DNA of 64,000 nt from Coriobacteriaceae bacterium. Its GTDB lineage: Bacteria; Actinomycetota; Coriobacteriia; Coriobacteriales; Coriobacteriaceae. Positions 1 to 8,477 of the stretch are shown piece after piece. The stretch covers positions 62,001-126,000 of the forward strand of contig CADFMD010000003.1 of NCBI GenBank assembly GCA_902835305.1. The letters are read 5' to 3'. How positions within the stretch are numbered: the stretch's first letter is position 1; each line of letters opens with the position of its first letter. A model generated the notes under the pieces. It worked only from the letters and a program-made list of their open reading frames with translations, did not search any database and was not told the DNA's origin. The position numbers and the translations under genes are program-made.

Positions 1-183
1 CTCCGCCAGGGGCAAACGATAGGTAAAGTCTCCCAAGATATAGAGGCGGTCGTCCACAGCCACGCACTCATTGATGGCATCGATGACCTTGCGGTTCATC
101 TCCTCGACCAAATCAAACGGTCGATCCATGTCGTGCAAGATATTCGTATCGCCCAGGTGCAGGTCGGCGGTAAACCACATCAT
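1..183 (-). CDS. Metallophosphoesterase, N-terminal part (runs off the left edge)
   Basis: Only the first 61 residues are in the window. They begin with a D-L-H metal-binding triad (residues 7-9) and include an L-G-D motif (50-52), the usual N-terminal landmarks of calcineurin-like phosphoesterases that bind two metal ions through Asp, His and Asn. The spacing matches the short bacterial family that acts on phosphodiesters or nucleotides; the substrate cannot be told. Two adjacent ATG codons follow a GAGGAC ribosome site, so the start may be one codon later. The gene reads leftward, in the same direction as the next three genes. Confidence 0.75.
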   Translation of the reverse strand, partial: MMWFTADLHLGDTNILHDMDRPFDLVEEMNRKVIDAINECVAVDDRLYILGDFTYRLPLAE

Positions 184-249
184 CGTCTCTGTCCTCATTT
201 CGCAACGCGTCTAACACGTGCCTAGTATACAGATGCAGCGATGCGACAG

Positions 250-426
250 TTACCCAAAGAGCCCGCCGAACAGACCTCGGCGGCGCTTGTCCTTTTTATT
301 CGAACCTTTATCCTGGGTGTTCTTATCCTTTTGCTTTTTGCGATCCTGCTCCAGCTCATCGTCATCGAGCAGCATATCCCACTCAAACGGATCGTCCGTC
401 AAATCGAACAGGTCGTCGTCAAACAT
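250..426 (-). CDS. Small acidic/basic bipartite hypothetical protein
   Basis: This encodes 58 residues that I do not recognise. The first half is very acidic (runs of Asp and Glu), the second half is Lys/Arg rich, and it ends in Gly-Leu-Phe-Gly-Gly-Leu-Phe-Gly. The start is placed at the ATG that has GGAGG five bases upstream; another ATG lies four codons earlier. It follows the HIRAN gene by 18 bases and is probably co-transcribed. The charge layout suggests a disordered, peptide- or nucleic-acid-contacting protein, which is inference only. Confidence 0.6.
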   Translation of the reverse strand: MFDDDLFDLTDDPFEWDMLLDDDELEQDRKKQKDKNTQDKGSNKKDKRRRGLFGGLFG

Positions 427-444
427 GGCAGCCTCCATTGCCGA

Positions 445-771
445 CTAGCGAGCATCCACCACATAGAGCCCAACGCGCACCTGATGCCACGGGCTGCGCT
501 CGGGGGCAACCTGTTGCACACGGGCCTCAAATACGTCCTCGTGGCCGTAATACATCATCAAGGACAGTGGGCCGACCTCGTTTCCCGGAACGTAGCCAAG
601 TTTGGTCTTGCCATAGTAGATCGCAACTGCCTCGGGGTCATGAGGATTATCGCGCTCGGCACACAGCGTCAGTTTATCGCCCGCTTTAAGATCACCTAGG
701 ACCAAAGCGCCGTCGGCATATTGAAATCCTGCAATGTGAAATGACAGAAGAACACGTGAAGGCTCGTACAT
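445..771 (-). CDS. HIRAN-domain protein
   Basis: The 108-residue protein consists almost entirely of a HIRAN-like domain (about residues 9-75). Visible landmarks are an early S-F-H-I-A-G strand, E-R-D-N-P-H-D-P-E-A-V-A-I in the centre and L-G-Y-V-P after it. HIRAN domains are known from SNF2 helicases such as HLTF, where they bind DNA ends, and also occur as stand-alone bacterial proteins of unclear role. The start has AGGGGAG five bases upstream. It heads a two-gene unit with the small acidic protein. No helicase is adjacent, so its partner is unknown. Confidence 0.7.
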   Translation of the reverse strand: MYEPSRVLLSFHIAGFQYADGALVLGDLKAGDKLTLCAERDNPHDPEAVAIYYGKTKLGYVPGNEVGPLSLMMYYGHEDVFEARVQQVAPERSPWHQVRVGLYVVDAR

Positions 772-894
772 AGCAACTCCCCTAACGGCCGGATAAACCG
801 GCGTTTAACCTTACAGAGAAGTCTACGAACTCGCGCGGACACAAATTCGCCCCACCCGTGCCTTTTCGACCGTTTGTCGCTACACCATCTGATT

Positions 895-2274
895 CTAATG
901 CACAAACATGCGCACGAACTTGTGCTTCCAGCTTGCGTAAGGAGCGTAGCGGAATGGCACGTCCAGCCACGTTGCCTTGTTCACGATGCTCTTCTTGTGG
1001 CTAAACGTATCGAAGCTCTCGCGTCCATGGTACTGCCCCATACCGCTCGCTCCCATGCCGCCAAAGCCCATATGGCTCGTAGCCAGATGCATGATGGTGT
1101 CGTTAACGCAGCCGCCGCCAAAGGGCACGTAGCGCACAAAGCGCTGCTGAACCGCGCGATCCCGACTAAAGATATACAGGGCCAGCGGCGTCGGGCGATT
1201 AGTGATGAACGCCTCGGCCTCGTCTAGGCTCTCAAACGTCAGCACCGGCAAGATGGGACCGAAGATCTCCTCCTGCATCACGGCGTCATCGGGGGTCACG
1301 CCGTCTAGGATCGTCGGCTCAATCTTGAGCGACGACTCGCGCGCCGTGCCTCCCAGCACAACCTTATCGGGGTCGATCAGCCCGCGCACGCGCGCAAAAT
1401 GCTTGGCGTTGACAATATGACCGTAGTCCTCGTTGTCGAGCGGGTGCTCGCCAAACATACGGCGGGCCTCTTCCCTGATGAGGTCCAGCAGCTCGTCGTG
1501 CACGCGCGCATCGACCAGCAGGTAGTCGGGCGCCACGCAGGTCTGCCCTACGTTGAGCCATTTACCAAAGGCGATACGCCGTGCCGCGACCTTCAAGTTT
1601 GCCGTCGCATCAACGATGCAGGGGCTCTTGCCGCCCAGCTCAAGCGTCACGGGCGTGAGGTTTTTGCTCGCGCGCTCCATGACGAGCTTGCCGACCGGAA
1701 CGCTACCGGTAAAGAAGATCTTGTCCCAGCACTCGTCGAGCAGCGCTTCGTTTTCGGCGCGGCCGCCCTCGACAACCGTCACCAGACGCGGATCAAACGC
1801 CTCTTCACAGATCCGCTTGAGCACCGCGCTTGATGCCGGAGCATAGGCGCTCGGCTTGATGACCACGGTATTGCCCGCGGCAAGGGCGCCGGCAAGCGGC
1901 TCGAGCGTTAGCAAAAACGGGTAGTTCCAGGGCGCCATAATGAGCGTGACGCCATAGGGCACGGCTTGCGTTTTGCACACACTCACGGCGTTGGCGAGGT
2001 CACACGGACGCAGGCGCGGACGACTCCATCGAGCCACATGCGCAATCTGATGACGAATCTCGGAAAGCGAGGTGCCGGTCTCACACATATAGGCCTCGTC
2101 ATGCGACTTTCCCAAATCGGTCTTGAGCGCATGGGCAATATCGGGTTCGTGCGCCCGCACTGCGTCGCGCAAGCTCACGAGCGCGCGACGGCGAGCGTTA
2201 ACGTCAAACGTGGCGTGCGTCTTAAAGTAGGCGCGCTGATCGCCGACGATGCGCGCAATTTCCTCGGTGTTCAT
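895..2274 (-). CDS. NAD(P)-dependent aldehyde dehydrogenase, ALDH3-like
   Basis: The 459-residue protein has the full catalytic core of the aldehyde dehydrogenase superfamily: P-W-N-Y-P with Asn117, L-E-L-G-G-K with Glu212, and G-Q-T-C with the nucleophile Cys246. The length, the lack of an N-terminal extension and the P-F-G-G-C-V-N-D region near the C-terminus fit the class 3 / fatty aldehyde type. It oxidises an aldehyde to the acid with NAD(P). An AGGAGGG ribosome site precedes the ATG. It lies 8 bases after an iron-containing alcohol dehydrogenase, so the pair probably interconverts one alcohol, aldehyde and acid series; the natural substrate is not evident. Confidence 0.9.
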   Translation of the reverse strand: MNTEEIARIVGDQRAYFKTHATFDVNARRRALVSLRDAVRAHEPDIAHALKTDLGKSHDEAYMCETGTSLSEIRHQIAHVARWSRPRLRPCDLANAVSVCKTQAVPYGVTLIMAPWNYPFLLTLEPLAGALAAGNTVVIKPSAYAPASSAVLKRICEEAFDPRLVTVVEGGRAENEALLDECWDKIFFTGSVPVGKLVMERASKNLTPVTLELGGKSPCIVDATANLKVAARRIAFGKWLNVGQTCVAPDYLLVDARVHDELLDLIREEARRMFGEHPLDNEDYGHIVNAKHFARVRGLIDPDKVVLGGTARESSLKIEPTILDGVTPDDAVMQEEIFGPILPVLTFESLDEAEAFITNRPTPLALYIFSRDRAVQQRFVRYVPFGGGCVNDTIMHLATSHMGFGGMGASGMGQYHGRESFDTFSHKKSIVNKATWLDVPFRYAPYASWKHKFVRMFVH

Positions 2275-2282
2275 GGGCCCTC

Positions 2283-3503
2283 CTAATTCTCGTCTTCAAA
2301 CATACCACCCGCAACGACCTCGTACATATGTTCGAGCTCCAGACGGTCCATTAGAAGCGGAACGGGGTATAGCGGATTGGCCTCGGCATCGGCATGGGCC
2401 GCCATTTGCGGAATATCGGAGCGGCGAATGCCCGTCACATATTTGGGAATGCCCAAGGCGGCATTCATGCGGTCGACCCAATCGATAAAGGCCTCGGCCG
2501 CAAGACTGTCCTGCGCGGTAGCCGGCGCAATGCCCGCCATGCGAGCAAGATCGGCAAGCTTGGGGGCGGCGGCGTCACCATAAGCGCGAAGCATGTGCGG
2601 CAGGATAATCGCGTTGGCCAAACCGTGCGGAATTCCGTATCGGCCGCCCAGACTGTGCGCGATGGCGTGAACGTATCCCACATAGGAGCGGGTAAACGCA
2701 ACGCCCGCCTTATACGCCGCCGAAAGCATATTGCGACGCGCACGCATGTCGTCGCCATGCTCATAGGCCTCGAGCAAATTGTCGTGGATGAGCTGCACCG
2801 CCTGGCGCGCCATCTTGCGCGTGTAGGGCGTGGTGCTACGGCCGATAAAGGCCTCGACGGCATGCGTCAGGGCATCCATACCCGTCTGCCCCGTAATGGA
2901 GGCGGGCAGGCCACGTGTAAACTCGGGGTCGTGCACCGCAAAGCGCGGAATAAGCACAAAGTCGTTAATGGGGTACTTGTAGCGCGTCTCGTCATCGGTG
3001 ATAACCGCCGCGAGCGTGACTTCGCTTCCCGTACCGGCGGTAGTGGGAACCGCAATAAGCAGCGGCAGGCGACGATGAATCCGCAGCAGGCCGCGCATCT
3101 TGTTGATGGGCTTGTTTGGCTGCGCAATGCGTGCGCCCACGCCCTTGGCGCAGTCCATGGCTGATCCTCCGCCAAAGCCGATAATGGCCCGGCAGGCGCT
3201 CTCTCGGTACAGGGACGCCGCTTCCTCCACGTTTGAGACCGTGGGGTTTGCACGCGTTTCGGCATAGACCGAAACGCCAATCCCCCTGGATGCGAGCGCC
3301 GTCTCGAGCGGTGCCGTGAGCCCCAGACGGGCAATGCCGGGATCCGTCACGATAAGGACCTTCTGGATCGAGCGCTTTTGAAGCACCGCGGGCACATCCT
3401 CGGCATGCTCTAAAATGCGTGGCTCGGTATAGGGCAGGATTGGCAATGCAATGCGAAAAACCGTCTGATATGTTCGGCACCAGGCACGACGGGCTAGATG
3501 CAT
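2283..3503 (-). CDS. Iron-containing (group III) alcohol dehydrogenase
   Basis: The 406-residue protein carries the family signatures: G-G-G-S-A-M-D (111-117) for the dinucleotide, and a metal site made by Asp210, His214, His279 and His293, with the same spacing as in FucO-type enzymes. It reduces an aldehyde or oxidises an alcohol with NAD(P)H. The ATG has AAGGAG about ten bases upstream, and a perfect palindrome lies just beyond it. It is the first gene of a two-gene operon with the aldehyde dehydrogenase. The N-terminal 20 residues are more basic than usual, so a later start cannot be excluded. Confidence 0.9.
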   Translation of the reverse strand: MHLARRAWCRTYQTVFRIALPILPYTEPRILEHAEDVPAVLQKRSIQKVLIVTDPGIARLGLTAPLETALASRGIGVSVYAETRANPTVSNVEEAASLYRESACRAIIGFGGGSAMDCAKGVGARIAQPNKPINKMRGLLRIHRRLPLLIAVPTTAGTGSEVTLAAVITDDETRYKYPINDFVLIPRFAVHDPEFTRGLPASITGQTGMDALTHAVEAFIGRSTTPYTRKMARQAVQLIHDNLLEAYEHGDDMRARRNMLSAAYKAGVAFTRSYVGYVHAIAHSLGGRYGIPHGLANAIILPHMLRAYGDAAAPKLADLARMAGIAPATAQDSLAAEAFIDWVDRMNAALGIPKYVTGIRRSDIPQMAAHADAEANPLYPVPLLMDRLELEHMYEVVAGGMFEDEN

Positions 3504-3521
3504 AAAGGAAACTCCTTCATT

Positions 3522-3537
3522 TGTTGATAGGTCAACA
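3522..3537. promoter_or_regulatory. Palindromic operator candidate upstream of the dehydrogenase operon
   Basis: TGTTGA-N4-TCAACA is a perfect inverted repeat 18 bases from the start codon of the alcohol dehydrogenase, just beyond its ribosome site. A further TCAACA half-site lies near 3597. The position suits a repressor acting on the operon; the protein is unknown. Confidence 0.4.
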
Positions 3538-3759
3538 TTTGCTCGCCCGATTGTACTCAGCGGCGTCCGTATATGACTTGCAAACCGTTAATCAATCAAC
3601 ATCTTCATATCTCAAAATTGTTTTATTAAAAATCATTCCTAATAGGCTTCACATTTGGTTGCATTTATGGATAATAGAACTCGTCAAGACGCACGTCCGG
3701 AGAGGGCCCTTACGGGACCGGACGAGCGCACAATCGCCATCGATCGAAAGGATCGAATC

Positions 3760-4320
3760 ATGAAGTTTGTTTGCCCCGTTTGCGGTTATGTGGAAGAGTT
3801 CGACGGCGACCAGCTGCCCGAGGACTTCAAGTGCCCCCAGTGCGGCGTTCCCGGTTCTCGTTTCCTGAAGCAGGAGGAGGGCCAGCTCGAGTGGGCTGCC
3901 GAGCACGTCGTGGGCGTCGCCAAGATGGAGGGCGTCTCCGAGGACATCGTTGCCGACCTGCGCGCCAACTTTGAAGGCGAGTGCTCCGAGGTCGGTATGT
4001 ACCTGGCCATGGCTCGCGTCGCCCATCGCGAGGGCTATCCCGAGATCGGCCTGTACTGGGAGAAGGCTGCCCACGAGGAGGCCGAGCATGCCGCCAAGTT
4101 CGCTGAGCTCCTGGGCGAGGTCGTGACCGACTCTACCAAGAAGAACCTCGAGATGCGCATTGAGGCCGAAAACGGCGCCACCGCTGGCAAGACCGATCTC
4201 GCTAAGCGCGCCAAGGCCGCTGGCCTCGATGCCATCCACGACACCGTGCACGAAATGGCTCGCGACGAGGCCCGCCACGGCAAGGCTTTCGCCGGCCTGC
4301 TGAAGCGCTACTTTGGCTAA
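3760..4320 (+). CDS. Rubrerythrin with N-terminal rubredoxin domain (reverse rubrerythrin type)
   Basis: The 186-residue protein starts with a rubredoxin-like iron site (C5-x2-C8 and C25-x2-C28) followed by a ferritin-like four-helix domain with the diiron motifs E-E-A-E-H and D-E-A-R-H. This domain order is the reverse of classical rubrerythrin and is typical of the fast NADH-coupled peroxide reductases of anaerobes. It would detoxify H2O2 and oxygen in the cytoplasm. The start follows GAAAGGA; an in-frame start 35 codons upstream lacks a ribosome site and would add an unrelated tail. The gene stands alone and ends at a strong terminator. Confidence 0.9.
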   Translation: MKFVCPVCGYVEEFDGDQLPEDFKCPQCGVPGSRFLKQEEGQLEWAAEHVVGVAKMEGVSEDIVADLRANFEGECSEVGMYLAMARVAHREGYPEIGLYWEKAAHEEAEHAAKFAELLGEVVTDSTKKNLEMRIEAENGATAGKTDLAKRAKAAGLDAIHDTVHEMARDEARHGKAFAGLLKRYFG

Positions 4321-4355
4321 GCCAACCGCTTGAGACATAACCTCTAGCTCGATGA

Positions 4356-4385
4356 GGCCCGGACCGTATTGGTTCGGGCCTTTTT
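4356..4385 (+). terminator. Rho-independent terminator of rubrerythrin
   Basis: A 10-bp stem, GGCCCGGACC with GGTTCGGGCC, around a 5-base loop is followed by five T residues. It lies 36 bases after the rubrerythrin stop. Confidence 0.85.
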
Positions 4386-4452
4386 GTGTCTCGAGGACTC
4401 GTTAACGCCCTGAAATAGAGCTATCTTCGGCATCGGTCTCTCGTCAAAAACT

Positions 4453-4571
4453 AAGTGAGTAGACTTTTTGGAACTTGCCGAGCAGACCATCCGTATTGCT
4501 TTATAAAGTCGCAGGTAAATGACTTGTTTCAAAACGGCCTGGTCGCCAAAGTGCCAAAAGCCTACTCACTT
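4453..4571. repeat. 119-bp palindromic repeat, copy 1
   Basis: The element is bounded by inverted ends, AAGTGAGTAGACTTTTTGG on the left and the complement of AAGTGAGTAGGCTTTTGG on the right, and its interior is also imperfectly self-complementary, so it can fold into one long hairpin. A second copy of the same length lies at 5873-5991. The right end holds the final codons and stop of the neighbouring leftward gene. It has no coding capacity for a transposase, so it resembles a MITE or a large REP-like element. Confidence 0.75.
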
Positions 4572-5689
4572 AGAACCGCAGCCGTCCACGATCGAGCTGC
4601 TTTGTGTCTAACGGGCATCTTTCCGTCAATTACTCCCAATTTTGTCCAGTCAACGAATAGTTCAGACCGGAGTAATGTCTCAGCCCTTTGCTCATCTGAG
4701 CTTTTATCACGATATTCAGCATCGAGCATCCTGCATACGGCCTTAACGATCGCGTGGAATCTACCCTCATCGGATATCTGTCTGTGTGTCAGGAGAAATA
4801 CATCGTAGCCCATGGCCTGAAGCGCCGTCATGCGGTCGGCGTCACGCAAACCATCCCCGGCTCGCCCGTGTGAGCCCTTTCCTTGGCATTCAATGGCCAC
4901 CTGTCGCTCTCCGTCCGGCGAAGAAAGAAGTAGGTCGATATATACACGGGACTTGCCTACAATCGCCCGAGCACTTGCGCTTAGCGCCACTTCGACATTG
5001 AGCTCTATGCCGCAAAAACCTTCGCCTCCCAATGATCGTGGCAACCCAAGCAACAAATACGTCTCAACCTCAAAAGGCGATGCGGCACCCAGTGGAACGA
5101 GATGCGATACCGCGACAAATCGCTTACCGTAACGCATCCCACAAACATCTGAACAAAAACGGTCAAGATCTCCGTCCAAAACCAAAGCGTCGCGCCGCCA
5201 CAAATTTGAGGCGGCACCGTCCTCGGACGGGCAACGTGCCCAACCAAAGGTTGCCGGAATCGCGCCCGACTCAATTGCACGCGAAAGCTCTGCCTCGAGT
5301 GCTGCTGGCAAGGCACAAACCGTAAACAAGCCGCACATCTCCGCCAATACCAAAAGCAGCTGGAGATCCGTCAGATGCCGCGACATGATGAATGCCGTCA
5401 GCAAAGGAGATGTGACCAAAAACCCATGTTCCGTTTCCAGCACGGATTCCCTGGGAAGCTCACCAAGGAACAGCCGTTGCCTAACGCTGGCAGGACAAGT
5501 CCGCTTATTTCTCGTCCCAACCAATGTATGCAACGGCAAGCCGAGCGCAACCGCAGCCGTCGGGTTACGGGCGAGGCCATATCGCTGCCGGTCTTCTTCC
5601 GGTCGTGGAAGTGGCGGACACAAAGCGAGGGCTTGAGGAGGCAAACGCCAGTACCTAAAAGCCGATATGTCACAAAGTAGATCCTTCAT
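4562..5689 (-). CDS. Hypothetical protein with a C-terminal PD-(D/E)xK-like nuclease motif
   Basis: The 375-residue protein is not one I can name. Its C-terminal third has a strand-rich motif, Y-I-D-L-L-L then V-A-I-E-C-Q-G-K (Asp252, Glu267, Lys271), which matches the D-x(n)-E-x-K core of restriction-like nucleases, followed by D-A-D-R-M-T-A-L as in Vsr/DUF559 folds. The N-terminal part resembles the winged-helix region of abortive-infection antitoxins only in general composition. The ATG has no clear ribosome site. The last three residues, L-S-E, and the stop codon come from the end of the 119-bp repeat. It may be a defence or DNA-repair nuclease; that is inference. Confidence 0.65.
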   Translation of the reverse strand: MKDLLCDISAFRYWRLPPQALALCPPLPRPEEDRQRYGLARNPTAAVALGLPLHTLVGTRNKRTCPASVRQRLFLGELPRESVLETEHGFLVTSPLLTAFIMSRHLTDLQLLLVLAEMCGLFTVCALPAALEAELSRAIESGAIPATFGWARCPSEDGAASNLWRRDALVLDGDLDRFCSDVCGMRYGKRFVAVSHLVPLGAASPFEVETYLLLGLPRSLGGEGFCGIELNVEVALSASARAIVGKSRVYIDLLLSSPDGERQVAIECQGKGSHGRAGDGLRDADRMTALQAMGYDVFLLTHRQISDEGRFHAIVKAVCRMLDAEYRDKSSDEQRAETLLRSELFVDWTKLGVIDGKMPVRHKAARSWTAAVLSE

Positions 5690-5772
5690 AGGCACAGGAA
5701 AACACGGATTTCAACCCGGGTACTCCCGCATTGGCGCGAACGTACCGAAAAGGGCACCGAACGGACTGTTAA

Positions 5773-5838
5773 GTTTTCAACAGCCTTCCCCAACTGGCCA
5801 AAAGCTTGCCAAGAACTGGACGGAGTCCTGTTGAAAAC
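5773..5838. repeat. Inverted repeat, 11-bp arms
   Basis: GTTTTCAACAG at 5773-5783 is repeated in inverted form at 5828-5838, 44 bases apart. The pair lies in the 183-base gap between the nuclease-like gene and the second 119-bp element. It could be part of the upstream regulatory region of the nuclease-like gene or a decayed element. Confidence 0.45.
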
Positions 5839-5872
5839 CCGCTATTTCTCTCATGCGGAAGCTTTGCACAGC

Positions 5873-5991
5873 AAGTGAGTAGGCTTTTTGGAAACTCCCG
5901 AGCAGGCAGGCCATCTTGTCTTGCAAAGCCGCAGGTAGACGACTTGCTGCAAAACGGTCTGGTCGGCATAACGCCAAAAGTCTACTCACTT
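5873..5991. repeat. 119-bp palindromic repeat, copy 2
   Basis: This has the same length, the same terminal inverted repeats (AAGTGAGTAG ends) and the same interior as copy 1, with scattered substitutions. Its right end overlaps the last codons of the MocR-type regulator, giving it the terminal residues L-S-E and its TAG stop, exactly as copy 1 does for the gene at 4562. The two copies lie in the same orientation and flank that gene. Confidence 0.75.
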
Positions 5992-7421
5992 AGGCTAGAG
6001 GGCACCCCCATTAGCTGTGATTCCAGGGTGTTTAGCGCATTTGGACTCAAATCGTCATACTGGACAAGGATTCGAGCCAAGTTTTTAGGGACAGATGCGC
6101 CATCGGCACACCAAAAGCAGTCACCGATATCGATATAAGGGATATTCGAGTGCATAAGTGCCCGCGTAAAAGAGCTTCCGCCCGCGCCACGCTCCGCAAC
6201 CACGATGCAGTAAAGGCCCGCGTCTGCATGCTCGATCGAGACCTCTCCTGCCGGAAATACCTTCCGCACAAGCGCCATCAGGCCATCACGCGCCTCGCGA
6301 GCACGAACGCGCACGCGGTTCACATGCCGCTCGTAATCGCCCGATTCCAGCAAACGCGCCAAGGCGACCTGGTCAACAGAACTCACCGACGAGGCATAAA
6401 AGCCAAGGCTGCGTCTAAACCGTTCCATCAGCTCATCGGGCAGGACCATATACGCCAAACGCAGGGCCGACGACAGACTTTTTGAAAACGTGTTGGTGTA
6501 GATGACCGATTGGGCGGCATCAATCGACGCGAGCGCGGGAATCGGCTTACCGGCAAGGCGAAACTCGCAATCAAAGTCATCTTCGATGAGATACCGGTCC
6601 GGCTGCTCGGCGGCCCAGCCCAGCAGGGCATAGCGACGCGCAATGCTCGTCACAAGGCCGGTCGGATACTGATGGGACGGCATCAGGTGAAGGACATCCG
6701 CCCCGGTTTTCTGCAGAGCGCTCAAGTCCACGCCCTCACCGTCCAACGGGATATGCCGCACTTCGCAACCCATGACCTGATAGATGCGCGTCAAGCGCAA
6801 ATAGCCTGGATCCTCGACGGCATACACCTTGTCCGCGCCAAGCAACTGAACCAACATGGTATCGAGCAGCTGGGCGCCCGCACCGATAACGATGTTGTCG
6901 GGGTCGACATTCATGCCCCTTGTCCCGCGCAGATGGTGAGCAATTGCGCGTCGTAGCCGAGCGGTGCCCTGTGCCGGCGCGGTCGAAAAGATTTCGCGTT
7001 CGTCTTCGGATGCCAGCGTCGCCCGTAGCGCGCTTTGCCAAAGCCGCGCCGCCTCCAAAGCGGAAGGAGAGAGCGCATCGAATCGCTCGACCTGTCCGTT
7101 GACATCATACGCGCTGGGGCCCACAGAGACGGCATCTCGGTCGATGCCCTCCGCAGCCGAAGCCAAAACCGGTGCATCCGGAAGTTCACAAGCGTAGTAG
7201 CCACGACGCGGCATTGAGCAAATATAGCCCTCGGCAAGCAACTGGCTATATGCATTCTCGATAGTAATGACACTGATTCCCAGATGACTGGCAAAGGCGC
7301 GCTTAGACGGAAGATGCTCCCCCGCCGCAATGCGTCCAGCAACGATATCATCTCGAATTTGCTGATAAATATACTCATAAAGCGATGCCTCGCCGCGTTT
7401 TTCCAAATTGTAGTCAAGCAT
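5982..7421 (-). CDS. pdxR: MocR/GntR-family regulator with aminotransferase domain (PdxR type)
   Basis: About 479 residues: an N-terminal GntR winged helix (residues 5-70, including P-S-K-R-A-F-A-S-H-L-G-I-S) joined to a fold-type I aminotransferase domain with the PLP lysine in F-S-K-S-L-S-S. MocR proteins sense PLP with the second domain and control vitamin B6 genes with the first. The divergent neighbours are pdxS and pdxT, which fixes the likely role as PdxR. I chose the ATG at 7421 because the sequence conserved in the family begins there and AGGTG lies eight bases upstream; an ATG 11 codons earlier would run through the putative operator. Confidence 0.85.
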   Translation of the reverse strand: MLDYNLEKRGEASLYEYIYQQIRDDIVAGRIAAGEHLPSKRAFASHLGISVITIENAYSQLLAEGYICSMPRRGYYACELPDAPVLASAAEGIDRDAVSVGPSAYDVNGQVERFDALSPSALEAARLWQSALRATLASEDEREIFSTAPAQGTARLRRAIAHHLRGTRGMNVDPDNIVIGAGAQLLDTMLVQLLGADKVYAVEDPGYLRLTRIYQVMGCEVRHIPLDGEGVDLSALQKTGADVLHLMPSHQYPTGLVTSIARRYALLGWAAEQPDRYLIEDDFDCEFRLAGKPIPALASIDAAQSVIYTNTFSKSLSSALRLAYMVLPDELMERFRRSLGFYASSVSSVDQVALARLLESGDYERHVNRVRVRAREARDGLMALVRKVFPAGEVSIEHADAGLYCIVVAERGAGGSSFTRALMHSNIPYIDIGDCFWCADGASVPKNLARILVQYDDLSPNALNTLESQLMGVPSSLSE

Positions 7422-7432
7422 GAGTTTGTCAC

Positions 7433-7474
7433 CTGACCTTATTAAGTCATTCATTCTGGTATTAGTCTGACCTT
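7433..7474. promoter_or_regulatory. Direct repeats between pdxR and pdxS (PdxR operator candidate)
   Basis: CTGACCTT occurs at 7433-7440 and again at 7467-7474, with both copies in the same orientation, followed by similar AT-rich bases. Known PdxR/MocR proteins bind direct repeats in the gap between their own gene and the PLP synthesis genes. The first copy lies next to the chosen pdxR start, which suits autorepression. Confidence 0.5.
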
Positions 7475-7566
7475 GTAATTATCTCGAAAACTGAGTATTT
7501 CGCCATACCCAGCTCCCCGATAGGATGTTCCGTCAAGCAATGCACATGCCAACCAAGGGAGCAACC

Positions 7567-8457
7567 ATGGCAGAACAGACCAACAAGGCCGATCGCGTCA
7601 AACTCAATCGCGAGCTCGCGCAGATGCTCAAGGGCGGCGTCATCATGGACGTCACCACGCCCGAGCAGGCACGCATCGCCGAGGAGGCGGGCGCCTGCGC
7701 CGTCATGGCACTCGAGCGTATTCCGGCCGATATCCGTGCCGCAGGCGGCGTCTCGCGCATGAGCGACCCCAAGATGATCAAGGGCATCCAGGAGGCCGTC
7801 TCCATCCCCGTTATGGCCAAGTGCCGCATCGGCCACATTGTCGAGGCGCAGGTCCTGCAGGCCATCGAGATCGATTACATCGACGAGTCCGAGGTTCTCT
7901 CCCCCGCCGACGATGTCTACCACATCGACAAGACCCAGTTTGACGTGCCGTTTGTCTGCGGCGCCCGCGATCTGGGCGAGGCGTTGCGCCGTGTTGCCGA
8001 GGGCGCCACGATGATTCGCACCAAGGGCGAGCCGGGCACGGGCGACGTCGTTCAGGCCGTGCGCCATATGCGCAAGATCCAAAAGCAGATCCGCGACGTT
8101 GTTGCCCTGCGCGACGACGAGCTCTTTGAGGCAGCCAAGCAGCTGCAGGTTCCGGTCGAGCTGGTGCGCGAGGTCCATGCCACGGGCAAGCTCCCCGTCG
8201 TAAACTTTGCCGCCGGCGGAGTCGCGACCCCCGCCGACGCCGCGCTGATGATGCAGCTGGGCGCCGAGGGCGTCTTTGTTGGCTCGGGCATCTTTAAGAG
8301 CGGCGACCCCGCCAAGCGCGCCGCCGCCATCGTCAAGGCCGTGGCAAACTTCACCGACGCCAAGCTCATCGCCGAGCTTTCGGAGGACCTGGGCGAGGCC
8401 ATGGTGGGCATCAACGCCGACGAAATCGAGATCATCATGGAGGAGCGCGGGCGCTAG
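7567..8457 (+). CDS. pdxS: Pyridoxal 5'-phosphate synthase, synthase subunit
   Basis: The 296-residue protein matches PdxS along its whole length. It makes PLP from ribose 5-phosphate, glyceraldehyde 3-phosphate and ammonia. Asp28 and Lys85 (in V-M-A-K-C-R-I-G-H) are the expected active-site residues, and the phosphate-binding K-G-E-P-G-T-G-D and F-A-A-G-G-V-A-T-P motifs are present. The start has AGGGAG six bases upstream. It is the first gene of pdxST, with 20 bases to pdxT, and is divergent from pdxR. In the cell it forms a dodecamer decorated with PdxT. Confidence 0.97.
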   Translation: MAEQTNKADRVKLNRELAQMLKGGVIMDVTTPEQARIAEEAGACAVMALERIPADIRAAGGVSRMSDPKMIKGIQEAVSIPVMAKCRIGHIVEAQVLQAIEIDYIDESEVLSPADDVYHIDKTQFDVPFVCGARDLGEALRRVAEGATMIRTKGEPGTGDVVQAVRHMRKIQKQIRDVVALRDDELFEAAKQLQVPVELVREVHATGKLPVVNFAAGGVATPADAALMMQLGAEGVFVGSGIFKSGDPAKRAAAIVKAVANFTDAKLIAELSEDLGEAMVGINADEIEIIMEERGR

Positions 8458-8477
8458 TCCAGCAGAAAGGATCGCAC

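Noticed and set aside
5777..5989. Short frame inside the second 119-bp repeat
   Set aside because: The related copy does not keep the frame, and the sequence is better explained as a palindromic element.
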